Source: Henriciella barbarensis
Lineage (GTDB): Bacteria > Pseudomonadota > Alphaproteobacteria > Caulobacterales > Hyphomonadaceae
Direction of reading: 5' to 3'
Assembly (NCBI RefSeq): GCF_003576345.1
Contig: NZ_QWGB01000009.1
Location: 1 to 64,000, forward strand
DNA length: 64,000 bases
Below, in pieces: positions 6,679 through 15,451 of the stretch (within the stretch, counting starts at the first letter, position 1; each line of letters opens with the position of its first letter). Made by a program: the position numbers and the translations under genes. The notes under the pieces are model-generated. The model worked only from the letters and a program-made list of their open reading frames with translations. It did no database searches and was not told the DNA's origin.

Positions 6679-8346
6679 ATGGCCAAGACGACGATCCGCT
6701 GCGCGATCTACACTCGCAAATCCCATGAAGAGGGCCTCGAGCAGGGCTTCAACTCTCTCGACGCTCAATGGGAGGCCTGCAAGGCATATGTCGAAAGCCA
6801 GAAGCATGAAGGCTGGAAGCTTCTGACGACGCGATACGATGACGGCGGCATCTCAGGTGGACATATGGAGCGGCCGGGCCTGCAAACTCTTCTCGACGAT
6901 ATCGATGCCGGACGGATCGACATGGTGGTCGTCTACAAGATTGACCGGCTCACACGTTCGCTTGCCGACTTTGCGCGCCTGGTCGAGCGGTTCGATAAAT
7001 CAGACTGTTCCTTCGTCTCCGTCACGCAGGCGTTCAATACATCAACGAGCATGGGCCGGCTGACACTCAACGTCCTTCTGTCCTTTGCGCAATTTGAGCG
7101 TGAGGTCACTGCAGAGCGTATCCGAGATAAACTGGCCGCCTCAGCTAAACGAGGGCTCTGGATGGGTGGACTGGCCCCGCTTGGCTACGACCCGCATCCT
7201 GACCCCAACAAGCGGGAGCTGGTCCTGAACAAGGGTGAGGCCGAGACGGTAAGGCGGCTATTTGCGCTTTACGACGAACACCAATGCCTTGGCGCAGTTG
7301 CGCGCGAAGCCAGCCTTGAGGGGATCCGGTCGAAGGAGCGAACGTTCAAAAGTGGCAAATCACTCGGTGGATGTGTGATGTCCCGGGGCGCGATCCATTC
7401 TCTTCTAACCAATCCTGTCTATCGCGGCATGGTACGGCATAAGGAAAATGCCTATCCCTCAACTCATCCTGCGATCATTAATGAGATGCTCTGGTCGCGC
7501 GTGCAGGATCGGTTGAAGGAGAAGAGCGCACGACAACGCGGGCAGCGAGGTCAGAAGACCAACGAAGGATCGCCGCTGACGGGTCGGCTCTATGATGAAA
7601 CGGGTGAGCGCCTCACACCAACCTATGCCAACGCAAAAGGTCGCCGGTGGCGATACTATGTCTCTCGAAGCTTGCTCAACACCAAGAGTGAGGCATCCAG
7701 CGGATGGCGACTGCCCGCCGCCAAACTCGAAAAAGCCGTGACTGAGGCTCTGCGAAACTGGCTGCGGACGGCCCCTCAACATCTGCTCGCCAACCCAGAT
7801 GCAGAATCTTTCGGCAGGCTCTCAGCTGGACTGGCTGAGATTGAGCTTCTGGCATCTTCCGCCACGCCTGCCAGGAGTTTCCGGTTCTTGGAGCGTATTA
7901 AGGTGGGGGTAGGGGAGTTGAGGCTGACCTTAGATGACGAGGCGCTTGCTGATGCCATCAGCATCCCAGCGAGCGAATTTTCAGCGCCAGCTTTAGTTCA
8001 CGCAGAAGACTTTACATTGAAGAAGCGCGGCGTCGAGACCGTGCTCATTCTTGGCGCATCAGCGCCGCAGCGAGATACCACCCTCATCAATGCCATCGCC
8101 AGATCACATGTCTGGATGAAGACTTGGCGGGCAGGCACGTCGCTGGCCGATATCGCCTCAAGCATCGGCTGGACCCCATCGCCGCTGCGCCAGAGAATGA
8201 AGCTGGCTTTTCTTTCGCCGGCGATTGTCAAAGCGATCCTGGATGGACGGCAACCAGCCGATTTAAGTCTTGAGAAAATTCTGCGCTCAAACCTTCCGCT
8301 GGATTGGGATCGCCAAGCTGACAAGTTCGGCTTTGAGCTTCCCTGA
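6679..8346 (+). CDS. Large serine recombinase/site-specific integrase
   Basis: 555 residues. The N-terminal resolvase domain (about 5-150) has the nucleophile in 'IYTRKS' (Ser15), the conserved 'YKIDRLTRSLADF' and the E-helix 'LSFAQFEREVTAERIRDK'. A recombinase domain follows (about 165-300; 'APLGYDPHPD', 'LLTNPVYRGMVRHK'). The zinc-ribbon region ('LTGRLYDETGERLTP') lacks the usual Cys pairs. The C-terminal 200 residues are poorly conserved. It cuts and rejoins DNA through a Ser-phosphate link and probably moved the surrounding island. The stop codon directly abuts the target duplication of the IS66 element, so the gene itself is intact. Confidence 0.9.
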   Translation: MAKTTIRCAIYTRKSHEEGLEQGFNSLDAQWEACKAYVESQKHEGWKLLTTRYDDGGISGGHMERPGLQTLLDDIDAGRIDMVVVYKIDRLTRSLADFARLVERFDKSDCSFVSVTQAFNTSTSMGRLTLNVLLSFAQFEREVTAERIRDKLAASAKRGLWMGGLAPLGYDPHPDPNKRELVLNKGEAETVRRLFALYDEHQCLGAVAREASLEGIRSKERTFKSGKSLGGCVMSRGAIHSLLTNPVYRGMVRHKENAYPSTHPAIINEMLWSRVQDRLKEKSARQRGQRGQKTNEGSPLTGRLYDETGERLTPTYANAKGRRWRYYVSRSLLNTKSEASSGWRLPAAKLEKAVTEALRNWLRTAPQHLLANPDAESFGRLSAGLAEIELLASSATPARSFRFLERIKVGVGELRLTLDDEALADAISIPASEFSAPALVHAEDFTLKKRGVETVLILGASAPQRDTTLINAIARSHVWMKTWRAGTSLADIASSIGWTPSPLRQRMKLAFLSPAIVKAILDGRQPADLSLEKILRSNLPLDWDRQADKFGFELP

Positions 8347-8354
8347 TCCGCTCG
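8347..8354. repeat. Left target-site duplication of the IS66 element (TCCGCTCG)
   Basis: TCCGCTCG directly precedes the left end of the IS (GTAAGCGTCC...) and is repeated exactly at 10,962-10,969 after the right end. Eight bases is the normal IS66 duplication length. Confidence 0.85.
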
Positions 8355-8369
8355 GTAAGCGTCCAGTTC

Positions 8370-9914
8370 TTACACGTCCGCGCGTGAAGCCGCCCAGTTC
8401 CACGGTAGCAGATCGTCGATCCGGTTCATCGGATGGCCCTGACTGAGACGCTCGAGAACATCACTCAGATAAGCATGCGGCTCGACATCATTGAGCTTTG
8501 CGGTTGTCAGCAGAGACGCGATGACGGCCCATCTCTGTGCCCCGCCTTCCGAGCCGGCGAACAGGTGGTTCTTGCGTCCCAGCGCCACCGGACGGATAGC
8601 GCGCTCGACGGTGTTCGTGTCGAGTTCGATCCGACCATCGTCGAGGAACCGGCTGAGCTCATCCCAGCGGGCAAGCGCATAGCGGATCGCATCGCCCAGC
8701 CCGCTGCGCGGCGGGATACGCTGGAGTTCGGTTTCCAGCCAGGCTTTCATCGCGCGGACCAGCGGGCGGGATTTCCGGGCCCGCACGATCCGACGCTTGT
8801 TCGCGCTCTGCCCACGGATCGTGGCGTCGATAGCATAGAGCTCGGCGATCCGCTGCAACGCTTCGGCCGCGATCGGTGAGCCTGTGGCCTGGTGCACCTC
8901 GTAGAACTTGCGCCGCGCATGCGCCCAGCAGGCCGCCAGAGTAATATCCCCACCTGTGGTCAGCCGCTCGAACCCGGCATAGCCATCGACCTGCAACACA
9001 CCGCTGAAGTCTTTCAGATGGGTTTCCGGGCGTTCGGCGCGCCGGTCAGGGCTGTAGATATAGACAGCAGCCGGCGGACCGGGTCCATTCCACGGTCGAT
9101 CATCGCGGGCATAAACCCAGAGCCGACCTGTTCGGGTGCGCCCGCGGCCCGGATCGAGCACAGGCAGCGGCGTGTCATCGGCGAACAGCATGTTCGAGCT
9201 GAAGACATGGTTTGCGAGCCGCTCATGCAGGGCTTCCAGCCACCAGCTGGCCCCGCCCACCCAGTTGGCAAGCGTTGACCGGTTCAGCTTCACACCCTGG
9301 CGGGCAAAGATCTGTGACTGGCGGTAGAGCGGCAGGTGATCGCAGTACTTGCTGACGATGACATGCGCGAGCAGGCCTGGCGTAGCGAGCCCCTTCGCGA
9401 TCGGACGTTCCGGGGCTGATCCCTGGTGGATCTTCCCGCAGCCCCGGCAGCCATAGCGCGGGCGCTTGATCCGCAGGACACGCAGCTGCGCCGGAACATG
9501 GTCCAGCATCTCGCTGACCGTCTCGCCGATGAAGTGCAGCGCCCCGCCGCAGCATGGACAGGTGCTGGTCTCAGTGTCGACCGCCACATCCTCGCGCGGA
9601 AGATGGTCCGGCAGGCTGAACGCGCGCGTGCGGGCTGGACGATCGCCAGTCTCGACAAGTGTATCTGGCGATGCCGCTTCAAGCCGCGCCACATCACTGT
9701 CCAGATCCTCCAGGCCAAGCTGGAGCTGGCCGGGATCAAGTCCCTCGGCCCGGCGGCCGAACTGGCTGCGCTGAAGCGTCTTCACCATCTGGCGCAGCCG
9801 CTCGATTTCTGCTCGTGCTTCAGCGCGCTCGCTATGACGTGCCGCAGCCATGTCCCGGATCATGCGATGCAGCACATCCACGTCTTCAGGCAGGGCGGTG
9901 AGGTCAAGCTCCAT
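8370..9914 (-). CDS. tnpC: IS66 family transposase (TnpC)
   Basis: 514 residues, full length for the family. Order: N-terminal Leu-zipper-like helix (about 15-55), zinc-finger region with CPCCGG near residue 120 and 'YGCRGCGKIHQG', then the DDE catalytic domain ('LFADDTPLPVLDPG', 'LQVDGYAGF', 'CWAHARRKF', 'NTVERAIRPVALGRKNHLFA') and the IS66 C-terminal segment. The stop codon falls within the left terminal region of the element, as is common for this family. Confidence 0.93.
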   Translation of the reverse strand: MELDLTALPEDVDVLHRMIRDMAAARHSERAEARAEIERLRQMVKTLQRSQFGRRAEGLDPGQLQLGLEDLDSDVARLEAASPDTLVETGDRPARTRAFSLPDHLPREDVAVDTETSTCPCCGGALHFIGETVSEMLDHVPAQLRVLRIKRPRYGCRGCGKIHQGSAPERPIAKGLATPGLLAHVIVSKYCDHLPLYRQSQIFARQGVKLNRSTLANWVGGASWWLEALHERLANHVFSSNMLFADDTPLPVLDPGRGRTRTGRLWVYARDDRPWNGPGPPAAVYIYSPDRRAERPETHLKDFSGVLQVDGYAGFERLTTGGDITLAACWAHARRKFYEVHQATGSPIAAEALQRIAELYAIDATIRGQSANKRRIVRARKSRPLVRAMKAWLETELQRIPPRSGLGDAIRYALARWDELSRFLDDGRIELDTNTVERAIRPVALGRKNHLFAGSEGGAQRWAVIASLLTTAKLNDVEPHAYLSDVLERLSQGHPMNRIDDLLPWNWAASRADV

Positions 9915-9990
9915 ACCACGGAGTTTACGCTGGAATCAGCGCGTTCCGCACAGCTTTCTGCGGCCTGATTCAATCGGTCGCATCAGCCCC

Positions 9991-10344
9991 TCAACCTGCT
10001 CGGGCGGGACGCCATCGCTCGTCCGGGGATCGCCAGTCGATGCCATCGATCAGCATCGATAACTGGTCCGATGTCAGGACAATCGACTTGCCCGGCTCAT
10101 TCTCCGATGGCCAGAGGAAGGCGCCATGCTCGAGCCGCTTGGTGAACAGGCAGAGCCCGGTACCGTCCCAATAGACAATCTTGATCAGGTTCGCCTTGCG
10201 GCCGCGGAACACGAAGAGATGACCTGTGAACGGATCGCGCTTCAGAACCTCCTGAACCATCACCGACAAGCCATCGATCCCCTTGCGCATGTCGGTGTGG
10301 CCAACCGCCAGGTGAACGCGCACACCTTCTGGAAGCAAGGTCAT
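9991..10344 (-). CDS. tnpB: IS66 accessory protein TnpB
   Basis: 117 residues with the family hallmarks 'TDMRKGIDGLSVMVQ', 'HLFVFRGRKANLIKIVYWDG' and 'GLCLFTKRLEHGAFLWP'. Required for IS66 transposition in studied elements; biochemical role unclear. The start overlaps the tnpA stop by 4 bases (translational coupling), while 76 bases separate it from tnpC. Confidence 0.92.
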   Translation of the reverse strand: MTLLPEGVRVHLAVGHTDMRKGIDGLSVMVQEVLKRDPFTGHLFVFRGRKANLIKIVYWDGTGLCLFTKRLEHGAFLWPSENEPGKSIVLTSDQLSMLIDGIDWRSPDERWRPARAG

Positions 10345-10871
10345 GATGCCACCTCAACCGTGACAAAGCGCGGCGTTTCATCGGCGACAGCCAGCTCCTG
10401 CTTCCAGCGGAACAGAACACGCGGGGCAACGCCATAGCGACGAGCGACATCGGAGGTGACAGCGCCCGGTCGACATGCCGCCCTGACGATCGCGTTCTTG
10501 TCTGCGGCACTGAACTTGCGCCGACGCCCTTCCTGAACAGGCGGGAGGATCGGATCACCATTTGGAGTCGACCGAATATCGGCCGGACGGTCTGACTTAG
10601 GACTAAGCCTATGACTTAGCTTATGACTAAGGGTATGACTTAGCCTATGACTAAAGCTATGACTTAGGCCCCCGCGGCGATACAGAAGATGTACGGGTTC
10701 TGGCCGCGGCTCGCGTTTGAACTGGGCGCGCCAGTTCCCGAAACGCTTCAGCGGCAGGTCGTTCACTTCGCAATATTCGCGTTGATTCAAGTCACTGCGC
10801 TTCCACGCCTCGTGATGGGCCCACCAGAACGCTTCCAGCTCCGCACGTTTCTCAGGTGACAATCTCGGCAT
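10341..10871 (-). CDS. tnpA: IS66 accessory protein TnpA with an in-frame repeat insert
   Basis: 176 residues from the ATG at 10,871, which has GAGGAG six bases upstream. An N-terminal segment 'FWWAHHEAWKRSDLNQREYC' and a C-terminal helix-turn-helix ('AVTSDVARRYGVAPRVLFRW') are typical of IS66 OrfA proteins. Between them lies an unusual run of four-residue units (S-H-x-L/F), encoded by the 12-bp repeats at 10,594-10,672. This linker is not part of the normal domain structure and could vary in copy number without breaking the frame. Confidence 0.85.
   Translation of the reverse strand: MPRLSPEKRAELEAFWWAHHEAWKRSDLNQREYCEVNDLPLKRFGNWRAQFKREPRPEPVHLLYRRGGLSHSFSHRLSHTLSHKLSHRLSPKSDRPADIRSTPNGDPILPPVQEGRRRKFSAADKNAIVRAACRPGAVTSDVARRYGVAPRVLFRWKQELAVADETPRFVTVEVAS
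10594..10672. repeat. 12-bp tandem repeat (minisatellite) inside IS66 tnpA
   Basis: About six units alternating between GACTAAGNNTAT and GACTTAGNNTAT, e.g. GACTAAGCCTAT, GACTTAGCTTAT, GACTAAGGGTAT, GACTTAGCCTAT. Because the unit is 12 bp, changes in copy number keep the tnpA frame and add or remove Ser-His-x-Leu units. Confidence 0.85.
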
Positions 10872-10961
10872 CGGCATCTCCTCTCGACTTTTGAACACCA
10901 GCCGAAAGAGATCGAACGCCCCACACCGCGCACAAGCGTGTCACTATTGGACGCTTACTAC

Positions 10962-10969
10962 TCCGCTCG
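10962..10969. repeat. Right target-site duplication of the IS66 element (TCCGCTCG)
   Basis: Exact copy of the 8 bases at 8,347-8,354. Removing one copy and the IS rejoins the recombinase stop codon to the repeat array that starts about five bases later. Confidence 0.85.
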
Positions 10970-10973
10970 CGTA

Positions 10974-11148
10974 TTTTCCCTGTTATGGAAAGCAATTTTC
11001 CCTGTTATCGATCAAAAAATTCCCTGTTATTCCGCGCAGGGAATTCATCTATAAAGCGCTGTAAACACGTAGTTTTGTGGCGCTAAAAGTCGGCTTTTCC
11101 CTGCAAAAGTGAGCGATTTCCCTGTAAATCGGCGATAACAGGGAAAAT
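10974..11148. repeat. CCCTGTTAT repeat array downstream of the recombinase
   Basis: Three direct copies of a TTCCCTGTTAT core (within 10,974-10,986, 10,996-11,008 and 11,018-11,030), one exact inverted copy of ATTTTCCCTGTTAT (11,135-11,148) and partial copies: inverted AATTCCCTG (11,037-11,045), TTTTCCCTGC (near 11,095) and ATTTCCCTGTAAAT (near 11,116). The stretch 10,970-11,245 has no gene. Similar motifs, as I recall, follow other DUF2924-associated recombinase genes, so the array may be the attachment or control site of the element (inference). Confidence 0.7.
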
Positions 11149-11245
11149 GCCCAGTAAGAGATCTGTTGAAATTGCCGGGTAGAGACTTCGGCGGGAATAC
11201 CGCGGTTGTTCAGGGGTTTCGTGGAAAACAGAGACCAAAGGACAT

Positions 11246-11269
11246 GAAAAAGCCCGCCAGTGGCGGGCT
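11246..11269 (-). terminator. Rho-independent terminator of the tRNA-Ser transcript
   Basis: On the minus strand the sequence AGCCCGCCA-CTGGCGGGCT forms a GC-rich stem and is followed by TTTTT. It lies about 45 bases past the 3' end of the tRNA gene, on the same strand. Confidence 0.8.
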
Positions 11270-11312
11270 ATCTCGGAAGTTTGGAGATCTGGTCTTCAAA
11301 TCTAGGGGTGCG

Positions 11313-11402
11313 TGGCGGAGAGAGAGGGATTCGAACCCTCGGAGCCCTTGCGAGCTCACTAGTTTTCGAGACTAGCCTATTCAACCACTCTAGCACCTCT
11401 CC
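11313..11402 (-). tRNA. tRNA-Ser (anticodon CGA)
   Basis: 90 nt including an encoded CCA. The acceptor arm GGAGAGG pairs with the 3' segment before G-CCA. The anticodon stem CTAGT/ACTAG encloses loop CTCGAAA with anticodon CGA. A long variable arm (GAGCTCGCAAGGGCTC) and the T arm GGGTTCGAATCCC confirm a class II serine tRNA. Its 3' end faces the accessory region on the left, the usual orientation for an island integrated at a tRNA gene. Confidence 0.95.
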
Positions 11403-11566
11403 GTAGGGGCGGGGAGATAGCGTCACATCGGGGTGCATGCAAGCCCCCGGATTCATGCAGGACAGGGTTTGACATCAGATGGCCGATAGTGTTTATCCGC
11501 GCCTTCATGTCCGGCGCCGTGCGCGTGCGGACACTCAACTAATTCACCTTCCGGAAGGATGAGGCC

Positions 11567-12244
11567 ATGTTCGCGGTCATCAAGACTGGTGGCAAACAAT
11601 ACAAGGTTGCCGAAGGCGACCAGATTGTTGTCGAGAAACTCGCAGCCGATGCTGGCGCTGACGTTACGTTCGACGTGCTGATGCTGGGCGACGGCAAGTC
11701 CGTCACGCTTGGTGCGCCTGTCGTTGATGGCGCAAGTGTCGTCGGTGAAATTGCCGCCCAGCGTAAGGGCGACAAGAAGCTGATCATGAAAAAGCGTCAG
11801 CGTAACACCTATCGTCGCAAGAAAGGCCACCGCCAGCTCGAAAGCGTCGTCACGATCACCTCGATCCTGACCGACGGCAAGAAAGCCCCGGCGAAGAAGG
11901 CTGCCGCGCCGAAGAAGGAAGAAGCTCCGAAGGCAGAGGCCAAGGCGCCTGCTGCCAAGAAGGAAGCTGCTCCAAAGCCAGCGGCGAAAGCTGACAAGCC
12001 GAAGACCGACGATCGCGGCCGCCTTGAGCAGGCTGAGGGCAAGGCAGACGATCTAAAAAAGATCTCCGGTGTTGGCCCGGCCATGGAGAAGAAGCTCAAC
12101 GCTGCGGGCATCTTCCACTTCTGGCAGGTTGCCGAGCTGAATGCGACGCAGGCCCAGGAGCTCGACGATGAAGCCGGTCTCGGCGGTCGTATTGAGCGTG
12201 ACGAATGGGTCAAACAGGCCGATCAACTGGCGAAAGACGCCTAA
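11567..12244 (+). CDS. rplU: 50S ribosomal protein L21 with a C-terminal extension
   Basis: 225 residues, about twice the usual L21. Residues 1-103 are standard L21 ('[20 protein letters not shown]', 'YRRKKGHRQ'). A Lys/Ala/Pro-rich linker (about 104-160) is followed by a helix-hairpin-helix-like domain ('[20 protein letters not shown]', then '[20 protein letters not shown]'). Such extensions occur in some alphaproteobacterial L21 proteins; their job is unknown, but the HhH-like tail could contact RNA. It is followed 41 bases later by rpmA, the normal partner. Confidence 0.95.
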   Translation: MFAVIKTGGKQYKVAEGDQIVVEKLAADAGADVTFDVLMLGDGKSVTLGAPVVDGASVVGEIAAQRKGDKKLIMKKRQRNTYRRKKGHRQLESVVTITSILTDGKKAPAKKAAAPKKEEAPKAEAKAPAAKKEAAPKPAAKADKPKTDDRGRLEQAEGKADDLKKISGVGPAMEKKLNAAGIFHFWQVAELNATQAQELDDEAGLGGRIERDEWVKQADQLAKDA

Positions 12245-12285
12245 AGCCTCTTACAGGCTTTACTTAAGGATCAAGGAGCGCCCTC

Positions 12286-12555
12286 ATGGCACATAAGAAA
12301 TCAGGCGGCTCGTCACGTAACGGTCGCGATTCGAACCCGAAATACCTTGGCGTGAAGAAGTATGGCGGCCAGCACGTGGTCCCAGGTAACATCATCATCC
12401 GCCAGCGCGGCACCAAGACCTATGCAGGCAAGGGTGTCGGCATGGGCAAGGATCACACGCTCTTCGCGCTCGAAGAAGGCCGCGTCGAGTTCAAGCGTAC
12501 CCGTGGCGACCGTCAGTATGTGTCGGTTGTCCCAATGGCTGACGCTGCAGAATAA
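12286..12555 (+). CDS. rpmA: 50S ribosomal protein L27
   Basis: 89 residues with the classic start '[20 protein letters not shown]', 'LGVKKYGGQ' and '[20 protein letters not shown]'. Its N-terminal arm reaches toward the peptidyl-transferase centre in other bacteria. The AAGGAG-type ribosome site lies about 9 bases upstream. It forms a two-gene unit with rplU, closed by the terminator at 12,612-12,644. Confidence 0.97.
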   Translation: MAHKKSGGSSRNGRDSNPKYLGVKKYGGQHVVPGNIIIRQRGTKTYAGKGVGMGKDHTLFALEEGRVEFKRTRGDRQYVSVVPMADAAE

Positions 12556-12611
12556 GCGATCGGCTGCAGGCGGCCGGGGCGCTGCCTGACAATCGAACCG
12601 CACAAGATGTG

Positions 12612-12644
12612 AAGGGGAGACAGGTGGCTGTCTCCCCTTTTTCT
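12612..12644 (+). terminator. Rho-independent terminator after rpmA
   Basis: Perfect 12-bp stem AAGGGGAGACAG / CTGTCTCCCCTT with a GTGG loop, running into TTTTTCTT. Confidence 0.9.
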
Positions 12645-12680
12645 TGCGCGGTTGGCCGCGATCGCCGTGGAGAGTAACGG

Positions 12681-14261
<1,581 letters not shown>

Positions 14262-14262
<1 letters not shown>

Positions 14263-15377
14263 TGGGATCGCCGCTTGATAGGGCTCGCCGGATTGTCATA
14301 AAGACCGGCTCTGCGCTCATCGCCGCGAAGGGCGCGCCGCGTCGCAACTGGATTGACGGGCTGGCGGCGGACATCGCTGCTCTGCGGGCGGCAGGCAAGG
14401 ACGTCGTCTGGGTCTCCTCCGGCGCTGTCGCGCTCGGCCGTCCGCACCTTGGCAAGGGAAGCCAGAAGAAGCTTGAGGAAAAGCAGGCGGCTGCAGCGTT
14501 GGGCCAACCGCTGCTCATGTCGGCAATTGCGGATGCACTCGCCCCGCACGGCATCAAGGCCGCGCAGGCGCTTCTCACGTTGGAAGATACTGAGCGCCGC
14601 CGACGCTGGCTCAATGCGCGCGCGACGCTGGATACACTGCTGGCGGCCGGTGCTGTGCCGATCATCAATGAGAATGATACCGTTGCCACCGAAGAAATCC
14701 GCTATGGCGACAATGACCGGCTGGCCGCACGCGTCGCCCAGATGCTGAGTGCCGATGTGTTGGTGCTCCTGTCCGATATCGACGGGCTGTACACTGCGGA
14801 CCCGCGCAAGGACCCTGCAGCAACGCACATTGCCGAAGTGCTGGAGCTGACGGATGCGCATGACGCCATGGCTGGCAGCGCAAATGCCGGTGCGGGCGTT
14901 GGGACTGGTGGTATGGCGACGAAGCTTGCAGCCGCGAGAATTGCTTTCGGGGCAGGCTGCGCGACCGCTATCACACTCGGTGATCGACCGCGTCCCATCG
15001 AAGCGCTGCGCACTGGTGAACGGGCGACATGGATTACGCCGTCCGTCTCCCCGGACACGGCTCGCAAGGCCTGGCTCAAAGGGCATCTGACACCTGAGGG
15101 CGCGGTTCTGGTCGATAATGGGGCCATGGGCGCGCTGCTCAAAGGCTCCAGCCTGCTCGCGGTCGGGGTCACAGGCGTTGAGGGACGTTTTGAAAAAGGG
15201 GCGGCCGTCGCCATCAAAGGCCCGGACGGCGTCGTTATCGCGAAGGGCGTGACCGCTTACGATGCCGCCGATGTGCAGCGTCTCGCCGGCGCCCATAGCG
15301 ATGATATCGAAGTGCGGCTCGGTTATCGTGGGCGCCCGGCCATCATACACCGCGACGACCTCGTTCTGGGCAGCTGA
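14262..15377 (+). CDS. proB: Glutamate 5-kinase
   Basis: 371 residues. The amino-acid-kinase domain (1-255) has '[11 protein letters not shown]', '[13 protein letters not shown]', '[12 protein letters not shown]', '[13 protein letters not shown]' and '[17 protein letters not shown]'. A C-terminal PUA domain (about 280-371) includes 'GKGVTAY', as in full-length ProB. It phosphorylates L-glutamate in the first step of proline synthesis. Obg-proB adjacency is common in Alphaproteobacteria; proA is not in the window. Confidence 0.95.
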
Positions 15378-15422
15378 CCGCCGCGTGAACTTGACGAAGC
15401 GGGCCGGTCCTGACCAGTGTCG

Positions 15423-15442
15423 CCCTCAAACGTCTTTGAGGG
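15423..15442 (+). promoter_or_regulatory. Perfect hairpin overlapping the ribosome site of the DASS transporter
   Basis: CCCTCAAA-CGTC-TTTGAGGG is an 8-bp perfect stem with a 4-base loop. Its 3' arm ends in GGG, the beginning of the GGGAGG ribosome site for the next gene (15,440-15,445). No T run follows, so it is not a standard terminator; it could mask the ribosome site. Confidence 0.5.
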
Positions 15443-15451
15443 AGGACGCCC

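Larger units (their letters stand above)
8355..10961 (-). mobile_element. Complete IS66-family insertion sequence
   Basis: 2,607 bp carrying tnpA, tnpB and tnpC in the usual order on the minus strand. The left end reads GTAAGCGTCCAGTTCTTACA and the inverted right end reads GTAGTAAGCGTCCAATAGTG, so the termini share GTAAGCGTCC with three extra bases (GTA) at the right end when the boundary is set by the target duplication. Flanking 8-bp copies of TCCGCTCG show a simple transposition. All three frames are open, so the copy could be active. It landed immediately after the stop codon of the recombinase. Confidence 0.9.

Noticed and set aside
10594-10672. Tandem 12-bp units considered as a CRISPR or origin iteron array
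   Set aside because: Units are contiguous without spacers, in frame with tnpA and translated; they fit a coding minisatellite better.
10974-11148. CCCTGTTAT copies considered as a CRISPR array
   Set aside because: Copies are too short (11-14 bp), occur in both orientations and have irregular spacing; no cas genes are present.
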